The notes beneath the pieces were generated by a model. It was not told the origin of the DNA. It did no database searches and saw only the letters and a list, made by a program, of their open reading frames with translations. A program made the position numbers and the translations under genes. DNA of 64,000 nucleotides, taken from NCBI RefSeq assembly GCF_004346865.1, contig NZ_SMGR01000001.1:372001-436000 (forward strand), written 5' to 3'. Below are positions 43,535 through 52,762 of the stretch, in pieces; within the stretch, counting starts at the first letter, position 1; every line of letters starts with the position of its first letter. This stretch comes from Shimia isoporae (GTDB lineage Bacteria; Pseudomonadota; Alphaproteobacteria; Rhodobacterales; Rhodobacteraceae).

Positions 43535-45979
43535 ATGCCTGAAGTCATCAAAGAGGGCGCGCAAGGCAAACAGCTGCCAAGTCACGCCAAAGTGGTCATC
43601 ATTGGCGGCGGAGTCGTGGGCTGCTCGATCCTGTTTCATCTGGCAAAGTTCGGTTGGAAGGATGCGGTCTTGCTCGAACGTGACGAATTGACGTCAGGGT
43701 CGAGTTGGCACGCGGCCGGGCAAATTCACACAATCAGTTCCGATCCAAATATCTCGCGCCTTCAGAGCTACACCATCGGTCTTTACAAAGAGATCGAAGA
43801 ATTGTCGGGGCATTCGGTTGGGCTGCACATGACAGGCGGCTTCTATCTTGCGTCAAACAAGACTTGGCACGACTACCTCAAACGAGAACGTTCCAAGGCG
43901 CGTTATATGGGGCTTCAGCAAGAATGGATCAGCCCCAAGGAATTGGCGGAACGCCATCCCTTGATCGATCCAAAGCACTACTATGCGGCGTTGTGGGATG
44001 ATCAGGACGGTGATCTAGATCCAAGCGGAACGACTTATGCCTTTGCCAAGGCAGCGCGCACTTTTGGGGCGCAGTATTTCACTCATACACCCGCAACCAA
44101 AACCGAGCAGCGCGCGGACGGCTCATGGGATGTGACAACGCCCAAGGGAGTGATTATCGCCGAGCACGTGGTGAACTGTGGCGGGCTTTGGGCGCGCGAG
44201 GTGGGGCACATGGGCGGGCTGAACCTGCCGGTGCAACCAATGGAGCACCACTATCTGATCACCGAGAAGATCGATGAAATTGCCAATTTCGGCTCCCGGC
44301 TTCCATGCGGGATAGACTACGAGGCCAACATCTATTTCCGGCAGGAGCGCGAGGGGATGTTGTTGGGAACCTACGAACCAGTAGGCGTGCCGTGGAAAGT
44401 CGACGGAACGCCGTGGACGTTTGGCCATGAGCTTTTGCCGCCAAATCTCGAGCATATCGCGGATCGGCTCGAACTGGGTTTTGAGCGTATTCCGGCGTTG
44501 GCGAACGCGGGGATCAAGGACGCAATCAACGGGCCGTTCACATTCGGGCCTGACGGCAACCCGATGATCGGGCCCGTACCGGGTATGACCAATTATTGGT
44601 GTGCTGTCGGCGTTATGGCTGGTTTCTGTCAGGGCGGAGGCGTTGGTCTCACCATGGCGGAGTGGATGATCGACGGGGAGCCGTCGATTGATGTCTGGGC
44701 CATGGACGTTGCACGCTTTGGAAAATGGGCAACGCCGGATTGGGGTACCGTGAAATCGACGGAGAATTATGAACGCCGGTTTGTGATGACCTTCCCGAAC
44801 GAAACCCTGCCGAAGGGTCGCAGGCAGCAGACCACCGCGCTGTATGACCGATTGGTCGCCAAAGGTGGCAGAATGGGGCAGTCCTTTGGGTTGGAGCATG
44901 TGCTTTGGTTCGCGGACGGTCCCGAAGACGCGCATGAGGACCCGACGTTCGAGCGCAACCGGAGCCACGACTATGTGGCCCGAGAATGCGCAGCCGTGCG
45001 TTCAGGGGTTGGTGGCATTGAGGTGGCGAACTTTGCCAAGCATGTCATCAAGGGGCCTGGTGCCCGCGATTGGCTGAACACGACGATGGCAGGGTTTATT
45101 CCCAAGCCGGGACGGATGACGTTGACGCCGATGTTGACGGAAAAAGGGCGGCTATATGGGGATTTGACTGTGGCCTGTCTGGGAGAGGAGCATTTCATGC
45201 TGTTCGGATCAGGGGCCATGCAGGACGCCCATTCGCGCTTTTTCGCCAAGACATTGCCCGAGGATGTGGAACACACCAACGAGACCGAAAGCTGGCACGG
45301 GATCGCTTTGTCCGGCCCGAAGTCGCGCGAGTTGCTCAGCCGGATTACGCGGGAGGATGTGTCTGCTGACGGGATGAAGTTCCGGGATTGTCGTCAAACC
45401 TATGTCGGCGGAGTTCCGGTTGTGCTGAACAGGATTAGCTTTTCAGGGGAACTTGGCTTTGAAATCTACTGCCGCCCGCAATACCTGATCCGCCTTGCCG
45501 AAGCGATTGAAGAGGCCGGGGCCGATCTGGGGTATTGCTGGTATGGCAACCGCGCGTTGATGAGTTTGCGGCTCGAAAAGGGATGGGGCGCATGGGGGCT
45601 CGAATTCCGGCCGGACTTCAACGCCGTTGAGGCGGGAATGGACGTCTTCATAAACTGGAAAAAGGACTTTGTAGGCAAAGCAGCGACGGAAGCGGCGCGG
45701 GACGAGGGCGTGGGCCGCAAGCTGGTGACGCTGGTGATCGATACCGAGATCGACGTGACGCTGGATGAGGCCGTTTTGGTAGACGGTGCGGCCATCGGGT
45801 ATATCACGTCAGGCGGTTACGCGCACCACGTGGGCAAATCCATGGCGATGGCGTATGTGGCCAGCGAACATGCAGCCGCAGGCACGGTTCTTGATGTCGA
45901 AATCCTTGGTGAAATGAAACGCGCGGAAGTCCAGGGCGCGCCGGTCTATGATGCCAACGGTGCAAACATGCGCGCCTAA
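43535..45979 (+). CDS. Dimethylglycine/sarcosine dehydrogenase-like flavoprotein with GcvT domain
   Basis: 814 residues. The N-terminal FAD oxidoreductase domain has VVIIGGGVVGCSILFHLAKFG (dinucleotide binding, residues 20-40) and GSSWHAAGQ, where His59 is the residue that carries covalent FAD in dimethylglycine dehydrogenases. From about residue 430 a GcvT/folate-binding domain follows (LTPMLTEKGRLYGDLTV, SGPKSRELLSRI, FSGELGFEIYC, SLRLEKGWGAWG). The family oxidatively demethylates methylated glycines and hands formaldehyde to tetrahydrofolate. Just downstream of the MttB-like gene, so the two probably act on betaine-derived substrates. Ends at a terminator. Confidence 0.87.
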   Translation: MPEVIKEGAQGKQLPSHAKVVIIGGGVVGCSILFHLAKFGWKDAVLLERDELTSGSSWHAAGQIHTISSDPNISRLQSYTIGLYKEIEELSGHSVGLHMTGGFYLASNKTWHDYLKRERSKARYMGLQQEWISPKELAERHPLIDPKHYYAALWDDQDGDLDPSGTTYAFAKAARTFGAQYFTHTPATKTEQRADGSWDVTTPKGVIIAEHVVNCGGLWAREVGHMGGLNLPVQPMEHHYLITEKIDEIANFGSRLPCGIDYEANIYFRQEREGMLLGTYEPVGVPWKVDGTPWTFGHELLPPNLEHIADRLELGFERIPALANAGIKDAINGPFTFGPDGNPMIGPVPGMTNYWCAVGVMAGFCQGGGVGLTMAEWMIDGEPSIDVWAMDVARFGKWATPDWGTVKSTENYERRFVMTFPNETLPKGRRQQTTALYDRLVAKGGRMGQSFGLEHVLWFADGPEDAHEDPTFERNRSHDYVARECAAVRSGVGGIEVANFAKHVIKGPGARDWLNTTMAGFIPKPGRMTLTPMLTEKGRLYGDLTVACLGEEHFMLFGSGAMQDAHSRFFAKTLPEDVEHTNETESWHGIALSGPKSRELLSRITREDVSADGMKFRDCRQTYVGGVPVVLNRISFSGELGFEIYCRPQYLIRLAEAIEEAGADLGYCWYGNRALMSLRLEKGWGAWGLEFRPDFNAVEAGMDVFINWKKDFVGKAATEAARDEGVGRKLVTLVIDTEIDVTLDEAVLVDGAAIGYITSGGYAHHVGKSMAMAYVASEHAAAGTVLDVEILGEMKRAEVQGAPVYDANGANMRA

Positions 45980-46002
45980 ACCGTCGTTTTACCTTTTATA
46001 TC

Positions 46003-46032
46003 TGGCAGAGCTATTTGGCTCTGCCATTTTTT
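46003..46032 (+). terminator. Intrinsic terminator after the demethylating dehydrogenase gene
   Basis: TGGCAGAGC (46003-46011) pairs with GCTCTGCCA (46018-46026) around TATTTG, followed by six T. Confidence 0.93.
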
Positions 46033-46095
46033 GACTTATTTTGAACTCAATTTTTAATAGGGTATTGGTTAATATTTTTTCTACTTTTGAGGGAG

Positions 46096-46134
46096 CCGCC
46101 TGAGCGCAGGCGGATGTATTGGGTGACAAGATGA
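46096..46134 (+). promoter_or_regulatory. Leader hairpin and six-codon mini-ORF before the acidic protein gene
   Basis: CCGCCTG (46096-46102) pairs with CAGGCGG (46107-46113). An ATG at 46114 opens a six-codon reading frame (MYWVTR) whose TGA (46132-46134) overlaps the ATG at 46131 of the following gene. Upstream (46033-46090) is AT-rich promoter-like DNA. This could couple translation or be accidental. Confidence 0.3.
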
Positions 46135-47477
46135 TTTTGGCGGCTTTGATCGGATTGGGATTATTATCCGGTGCAGCGGTGTGGAGTTTGGTCGATGACG
46201 ACGACGATTCTCCTGACGGAAGGGAAGAAGCTGATGAGCCTGAAGTCTCGGATGCGCCGGACATCTTAGATGAACCGGAAGAACCTGAAATTCCAAAAGA
46301 GCCTGAAACACCAGAGGAGCCCGACCTTGGTGCATCGGTCATCGAAAACGAAGATGGGTCAGTAACTGTCGAGTTGGGCGAAGACGAAACCGGATCGCTC
46401 GTAGCATTGAAATTGGCGTCTGAGTATTACGTAGGGAGCGGTTCCGGACACGGGACGGCCAATAGTTTTAGCCTTACGTTGTATCTGGTTCCGGAAGGCG
46501 TCGAGTTTCCTGACAGCCGTGATGGCCTGCCCGAAGATGGCAGCGGGTCTCGCTTCTATACAATCGATGACCTTGAAGAGATTTACGATATGCAGGAATT
46601 GGCGAGTTGGGATTTGGGACAGGAAGGTCACAATCCCGAGCCTTGGGCGGATGGCGTCGGTCCGGTTTCAATGTGGGACAGCCGTGCGGAAGCGGTGGAC
46701 ATAGTCACGGATGCGCCGATTTCGATTTTCGAACTTGAAGAGGAAGGCGATTTTATTGGCGCGATCGCTGTTTCCGACGATCTTGACTATCTGGATGATG
46801 AGACCGTTCGGGTACACTCTTTTGACTGGTCCAGTGATAACGTGACAGATGTGCCCGTGGGGGGCACATTCGTGGGCACCGCGGCGGATGACGTCATCTT
46901 GGTGAATGCAGCGCAGGTTGGAGAAATCACGATAGATGCTGGTGAAGGTGATGACACGATCACTGTCGGGGCCGCACAGAACGTCAGCGGTGGCGTGGAC
47001 GCACTTGGGGCGCTTCAAGAAGATGGAGCGGATGTTATTCAGTTGAACCTTACAGCATATCAAGCTCCAGAGAGTCCGTCCGAATTTCAGGAGAACGCCG
47101 GTGTGATCGACTTTCAGGATGTGGATGACAGTCTGACCATCGTGGTTCCGGACCGTTCAGACGGGCCGGTATTCCTGATCCGCGTTGAAGAAGATCAAGA
47201 GGACGCCGGAAATGTGTATCGCTCGACGACATATTTCGTCGTGCAGGGGCCAGCCGGCAGCGAAGACGACGTTTCGGCGGATGATTTGGAGGATTGGTAC
47301 GAGAATTCGGCCGTCAATCCGCATGGCTTGCGCGTGATGAGTGTGCTTGACCTTGGCGAGGCCACTGGAATCCTTGATGCGGGTGGATCCGTAACATGGG
47401 CGCAGAACACGCTGAATGATGCACCAGACATCACATTCACGGCCGCGCTTGCCGGCGAGGTCACCATCGCGGCGTAA
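46131..47477 (+). CDS. Secreted or membrane-anchored acidic calcium-binding-type protein
   Basis: 448 residues, very acidic. An N-terminal hydrophobic segment (MILAALIGLGLLSGAAVWSL) is followed by a DDDDD stretch and a proline/glutamate-rich linker with EEPEIPKEPETPEEP repeats (about residues 25-70). The C-terminal half contains GTAADDVILVNAAQVGEITIDAGEGDDTI, a degenerate RTX/haemolysin-type calcium-binding unit. Proteins with this layout are common in roseobacters and of unknown function; surface or extracellular location is likely. Monocistronic between two terminators. Start at ATG 46131; a TTG 12 bases upstream is the alternative. Confidence 0.72.
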   Translation: MILAALIGLGLLSGAAVWSLVDDDDDSPDGREEADEPEVSDAPDILDEPEEPEIPKEPETPEEPDLGASVIENEDGSVTVELGEDETGSLVALKLASEYYVGSGSGHGTANSFSLTLYLVPEGVEFPDSRDGLPEDGSGSRFYTIDDLEEIYDMQELASWDLGQEGHNPEPWADGVGPVSMWDSRAEAVDIVTDAPISIFELEEEGDFIGAIAVSDDLDYLDDETVRVHSFDWSSDNVTDVPVGGTFVGTAADDVILVNAAQVGEITIDAGEGDDTITVGAAQNVSGGVDALGALQEDGADVIQLNLTAYQAPESPSEFQENAGVIDFQDVDDSLTIVVPDRSDGPVFLIRVEEDQEDAGNVYRSTTYFVVQGPAGSEDDVSADDLEDWYENSAVNPHGLRVMSVLDLGEATGILDAGGSVTWAQNTLNDAPDITFTAALAGEVTIAA

Positions 47478-47509
47478 GGGCCGGTGTTTTTTGAAACTCT
47501 AAATGCAAG

Positions 47510-47540
47510 AAGGCCCGCCGTTCTGGCGGGCCTTTCCTTT
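47510..47540 (+). terminator. Intrinsic terminator after the acidic protein gene
   Basis: AAGGCCCGCC (47510-47519) pairs with GGCGGGCCTT (47525-47534) around GTTCT, followed by TCCTTT. It lies between this gene and the convergent ABC ATPase gene. Confidence 0.85.
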
Positions 47541-47637
47541 CGACTTCTGCCGATCGGAGTCCGTCTTTGATCTGGAAGATCATGGGGTGATCGTGAACCA
47601 GGATCCTTTGGAGGGACGGGCGCCGGGAAGTCCCGTG

Positions 47638-48692
<1,055 letters not shown>

Positions 48693-48696
<4 letters not shown>

Positions 48697-49484
48697 GTCG
48701 TTACCTTTTCCGTTCGTGTTTCCGGGAACCGCCAAGCTTGCGCTTCGCGCCCAATGCGGGTCGCGGTGTCGATCACGCGCGGGGCCCAGTCTTCGAGTTG
48801 TTCAAGTGAGGTCCGGCTGGTGGGGCCGGTGACCGAAAGCGCGCCAAGCATACGGCCGTTTTCGGTCAGGATCGGCACAGCCACGCAGACGATGCCGGGT
48901 TCGTGTTCTTCGCGGTCAAAACCGTAGCCGCGCGCGCGGATATTGGCGAGTTCGTCGCGCAGGTCCGATTCAGAGGCCAATGTGGTTGGTGTAAACCGGT
49001 GGAAGCTTTGCTGCTGAATTGTTCGATCTAATTCAGCCTCGTCTAGAAAGGCCATCATCGCCTTGCCAACACCAGTGCAATAGGCGGGGCCAACCTTGCC
49101 GGCCTGTGAATACATCTCGACGGGTTGGCGCGCGTTTCGCTTGTCCACATAGAGGACCTGCGACGAATCGAGCTGTGCGAGGTGCACGGTTTCGCCTGTT
49201 TCCGCGCTCAACGCATCCAGATGTGGACGCGCGATCGGGGCCAGAGACGACGTTGTCCATGCCGCATGCGCCAACCGCACGAGGCGCATTCCAAGGGAAT
49301 ACGTTTGGCGGTCGGAATCGTAGGACAGCATGCCCTGATTGGTCAGGGTTTGCAGGAATCGGTAGAGCGTCGCCTTGGGGTAGGCGCTGTGGTCCTGCAA
49401 TTCGCCAAAGCGCACCGGCCGCTCGAATGCAGCGACCTGGTCAAGCACATCAAGTGCTTTGCCGACTGTTCCGTCCCCTGACAT
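48693..49484 (-). CDS. IclR-family transcriptional regulator
   Basis: 263 residues from ATG 49484; a TTG 27 bases upstream is in frame but unlikely. N-terminal winged helix VGKALDVLDQVAAFERPVRFGELQDHSAYPKATLYRFLQTLTNQGML, then the IclR effector domain (YVDKRNARQPVEMYSQAGKVGPAYCTGVGKAMMAFL, REEHEPGIVCVAVPI). It is divergent from the galactoside operon with a 148-base gap that contains promoter-like and dyad sequences, so it very likely controls that operon and its own ATPase gene. Confidence 0.9.
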
Positions 49485-49530
49485 GGGTGAGTTTTCTCCT
49501 CCGTCTCCCAAGCTTCCGCTCAGGAATCTG

Positions 49531-49615
49531 TTGACAAGCTAACCGAGTCGATGTGTAGTTTTCAATATGTAAAACGCGGTTTCAAATAATGGAACCAAAA
49601 CTTGCATAATTTTGG
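49531..49615 (+). promoter_or_regulatory. Promoter and candidate IclR operators of the galactoside operon
   Basis: TTGACA (49531-49536) with a 17-base gap to TGTAGT (49554-49559) is a plausible promoter. Downstream lie two dyads: GGTTTCAAATAATGGAACC (49578-49596, six of nine pairs) and CCAAAA/TTTTGG (49595-49600 and 49610-49615). Both lie between the promoter and the binding-protein gene, as repressor sites would. The GGGAGGA ribosome site follows at 49622. Confidence 0.55.
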
Positions 49616-49632
49616 AGCACAGGGAGGACACA

Positions 49633-50889
49633 ATGCTTTCCAAAATGAAAACCACCGCAGCCGCAGCAGCGGTTGCATCGGCGTTTGCCGTTCCGGCATC
49701 TGCTGAGCTGACCGGCGACCTGACCATTTTCCTGGACACGTCGAACCCGGCGCCGCGCGCCACCATGGAAGCGATGATCGGTCGTTTCCAAGAGAAGCAC
49801 CCAGATCTGAACATCGAAACCACGGTGATCGATCGCGAGGCTTACAAAACCCAGATCCGTAACTTCCTGACTGCTGATGCACCGGACGTTGCTACTTGGT
49901 ATGCGGCAAACCGTATGCGTCCCTATGTGGAAGCAGGTCTGTTTGAAGACGTCTCCGACCTCTATGCAGAGCCGGCGATCGCGGAAGGTCTGGCATCCAC
50001 AAAAGGTGCGTTGACCATTGATGACAAGCAGTGGGGCGTTGCCTACACCTACTATCAGTGGGGCGTTTACTACCGCAAAGACATCTTCGCCGAACTGGGT
50101 CTTTCCGAGCCGATGACCTGGGACGAAGAAAAAGCAAACTGCGCCAAGATCGTTGAATCTGGCCGCGCCTGCTACACCATTGGTACCAAGTACCTGTGGA
50201 CTGCCGGCGGCTGGTTCGACTACCTGAACATGCGCACCAACGGCTTTGACTTCCACATGGATCTGGCGGCAGGCAAAGTTGCTTGGACTGACGACCGCGT
50301 GAAGCAGACTTTCATGAACTGGAAAGAGCTGATCGACATGGGCGGCTTTATTGCTGACCACCAGACTTACAGCTGGCAGGAAGCTCTGCCGTTCATGGTC
50401 AAAGGCGAAGCCGCAGCTTACCTGATGGGCAACTTCGCAGTGGCACCGCTGCGCGAAGCAGGCCTGACCGACGACCAGCTGGACTTCTACCAGTTCGTGA
50501 AGATCAACCCGGACGTAGAACTGTCGGAAGATGCACCGACCGATACCTTCCACATCCCGGCCAACGCGAAGAACAAAGAAGCCGCACGTGAATTCCTGCG
50601 CTTTGCAACTTCGCCGGAAGAGCAGACCATCATCAACAATGGCAAGAACCTGGGCCAGCTGCCTGTGAACGCGGGTTCCTCGGTTGATGACGACAAGTTC
50701 CTTCAGCAGGGCTTCCAGATGCTGTCCACCAATTCCACCGGCGGCGTGGCCCAGTTCTGGGACCGTGATGCACCGGCGGAAATGGCGAAGGTATCCATGG
50801 AAGGCTTCCAGGAGTTCATGGTCAAGCCGGACAACCTCGACAAGATCCTGTCCAAGCTGGAGCGCGCTCGCGAGCGCATCTACAAGTAA
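49633..50889 (+). CDS. Extracellular solute-binding protein, family 1 (galactoside ABC importer)
   Basis: 418 residues from ATG 49633 (AGGGAGGA upstream) with a signal peptide (MLSKMKTTAAAAAVASAFAVPASA). Mature part starts LTGDLTIFLDTSNPAPRATMEAMIGRFQEKHPDL; DAPDVATWYAANRMRPYVEAGLF and KGEAAAYLMGNFAV are family 1 carbohydrate-binding features. First gene of a ten-gene operon ending in alpha- and beta-galactosidases, so a galactoside is the expected ligand. Confidence 0.92.
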   Translation: MLSKMKTTAAAAAVASAFAVPASAELTGDLTIFLDTSNPAPRATMEAMIGRFQEKHPDLNIETTVIDREAYKTQIRNFLTADAPDVATWYAANRMRPYVEAGLFEDVSDLYAEPAIAEGLASTKGALTIDDKQWGVAYTYYQWGVYYRKDIFAELGLSEPMTWDEEKANCAKIVESGRACYTIGTKYLWTAGGWFDYLNMRTNGFDFHMDLAAGKVAWTDDRVKQTFMNWKELIDMGGFIADHQTYSWQEALPFMVKGEAAAYLMGNFAVAPLREAGLTDDQLDFYQFVKINPDVELSEDAPTDTFHIPANAKNKEAAREFLRFATSPEEQTIINNGKNLGQLPVNAGSSVDDDKFLQQGFQMLSTNSTGGVAQFWDRDAPAEMAKVSMEGFQEFMVKPDNLDKILSKLERARERIYK

Positions 50890-50896
50890 GGCTTTT

Positions 50897-50956
50897 GCCG
50901 GCGGCCATTGCGTCGCCGGCCATCCCTTAATTCGACAGGGCGGGGACTTCCCCGCC
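50897..50956 (+). other. Two intercistronic stem-loops between binding protein and permease
   Basis: GCCGGCG (50897-50903) pairs with CGCCGGC (50914-50920), and GGCGGGG (50939-50945) pairs with CCCCGCC (50950-50956). Neither has a T run. Such stems after a binding-protein gene usually protect its mRNA or attenuate read-through so the binding protein exceeds the membrane subunits. Confidence 0.6.
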
Positions 50957-50985
50957 TTGTCCCCCTCAAATCCCGGGCAGATTTA

Positions 50986-51912
50986 ATGACCGTTGCTTCC
51001 GATATTCCTGAAACCGAAAGCTGGTTCCACAAAAACCAGCAGAAAATAGCGCCTTGGATTTTCCTGGCGCCGGGTATTCTTTTCTTTGCCGTCTACGTGA
51101 TTATTCCGATTTTCCAGTCGTTTAACCTCTCTTTGTATGAGTGGGACGGGCTGGGGCAGGCGGAATACGTGGGCCTGAGCAACTATGAGCAGCTGTACTG
51201 GGAGTATGTCGATCGCGACGCGTTCTTCATCTCGCTCAAGAACAACGTGATCTGGCTGTTTATGTATTTGCTGGCGATCCCTGCCGGCCTCTTCATAGCG
51301 CTCTTCCTGAACCAGACTGTGCGGGGCATCCGAATCTACAAGTCGCTGTTTTTCTTCCCCTTTGTGATTTCGCAAGTGGTGGTCGGCCTTGTGTTCAGCT
51401 GGTTCTACAACCCGTCGTTTGGCCTTTTGAACACGATGCTGGCCTGGGTGAACCTTGGCCCCGTGAACGTGCTGGGTGACGAAAACCTTGTGACCTATGG
51501 CATCATCGTTGCCGGTCTTTGGCCGCAGACGGCCTATTGCATGATCCTGTATCTCACCGGTCTGAATGCCGTGGATCCCGAACAAATCGAAGCCGGGCGT
51601 CTTGATGGCGCGAAGGGGCTGCGGATGTTGTGGCATATTATTCTGCCGCAACTGCGCCCCGCGACCTTTATTGCCTTTGTTGTGACCATCATCGGCGCGC
51701 TGCGTTCGTTTGACCTTGTGTCGATCATGACCGAAGGCGGGCCGTTCGGCAGCTCGCGCGTGCTGGCCTACTACATGTTCGAGGTGGCTCTTTCAGAATA
51801 CGGCTTCCGCATGGGCTATGGCGCGGCCATCGCCGTGGTGCTGTTCATGATCATGATGTGCTTCATCGCCTACTTCCTGTGGTCGATGTATCGCGAAGAG
51901 AAGGGGCACTGA
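50986..51912 (+). CDS. Sugar ABC transporter permease (MalF/UgpA type)
   Basis: 308 residues from ATG 50986. Six membrane helices beginning IAPWIFLAPGILFFAVYVIIPIFQSFNLSLYEWDG; EAA loop EAGRLDGAKGLRMLWHIILPQLRP. Of ordinary length, without the inserted domain found in the permease at 5366-6610. One base separates it from the next permease. Confidence 0.92.
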   Translation: MTVASDIPETESWFHKNQQKIAPWIFLAPGILFFAVYVIIPIFQSFNLSLYEWDGLGQAEYVGLSNYEQLYWEYVDRDAFFISLKNNVIWLFMYLLAIPAGLFIALFLNQTVRGIRIYKSLFFFPFVISQVVVGLVFSWFYNPSFGLLNTMLAWVNLGPVNVLGDENLVTYGIIVAGLWPQTAYCMILYLTGLNAVDPEQIEAGRLDGAKGLRMLWHIILPQLRPATFIAFVVTIIGALRSFDLVSIMTEGGPFGSSRVLAYYMFEVALSEYGFRMGYGAAIAVVLFMIMMCFIAYFLWSMYREEKGH

Positions 51913-51913
51913 G

Positions 51914-52762
51914 ATGTTTCCCAAACCGATAGAAAAACAATCCGCGGGCGCACAGTTTGCCTACAAGTCCTTGCTGCCTGTGGCTCTGCTCTTCTGGCTG
52001 GCGCCTTTGCTGGCAGTCGCGCTCTTCTCGATCAAGCCGGATGCGGATTTCACGGCCGGTAACTACTGGGGCGTTCCGTCAAGTTTCGAAGGATTCAACA
52101 ACTACGGTCAGGTGTTTTTCAACTCCGACATGCCGCAGTATCTGCTGAACTCATTCATGATCACCATTCCCACGGTGATTGGCGCGGTTGCGCTGAGTTC
52201 GATGACCGGCTTTGCGCTGGGCGTGTACAAGTTCCGGGCAAACCTGTGGATTTTCTTCCTGTTTGTGGCGGGTAACTTTGTTCCGTTCCAGATCCTGATG
52301 GTGCCGGTGCGCGACCTGACACTGAGCCTTGGTCTTTATGACACCAAGGCCGGTTTGGTGCTGTTCCATATCGCTTTCCAGACAGGGTTCTGCACGCTGT
52401 TTATGCGCAACTTTATCCGGGCGCTGCCTTATGAGCTGATCGAAGCGGCGCGTGTGGAAGGTGTGAGCGAAATCAAGATCTTTTGGTATGTGGTTCTGCC
52501 ACTTATGAAGCCCGCTCTCGCGGCCTTGTCGGTGCTGATCTTTACCTTTATCTGGAACGACTATTTCTGGGCGATTGTTCTGACGCAGGGCCCTGACAGT
52601 CAGCCAGTCACAGCGGGTATCACCAGTTTTAACGCGCAGTTCCGTGCGGCCTATCACATGATGAGCGCGGGCTCGATCGTGGCAGCGCTGCCGCCTGTGG
52701 CGATGTTCTTTTTGATGCAGAAGCATTTCATTGCAGGTCTCACCTTGGGAGCCGTGAAGTGA
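51914..52762 (+). CDS. Sugar ABC transporter permease (MalG/UgpE type)
   Basis: 282 residues, six membrane helices; EAARVEGVSEIKIFWYVVLPLMKPALAAL is the EAA loop contacting the ATPase. Pairs with the permease just upstream. Its last codons overlap the GTG start of the alpha-galactosidase (GTGA), so transport and hydrolysis genes are translationally coupled. Confidence 0.92.
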   Translation: MFPKPIEKQSAGAQFAYKSLLPVALLFWLAPLLAVALFSIKPDADFTAGNYWGVPSSFEGFNNYGQVFFNSDMPQYLLNSFMITIPTVIGAVALSSMTGFALGVYKFRANLWIFFLFVAGNFVPFQILMVPVRDLTLSLGLYDTKAGLVLFHIAFQTGFCTLFMRNFIRALPYELIEAARVEGVSEIKIFWYVVLPLMKPALAALSVLIFTFIWNDYFWAIVLTQGPDSQPVTAGITSFNAQFRAAYHMMSAGSIVAALPPVAMFFLMQKHFIAGLTLGAVK

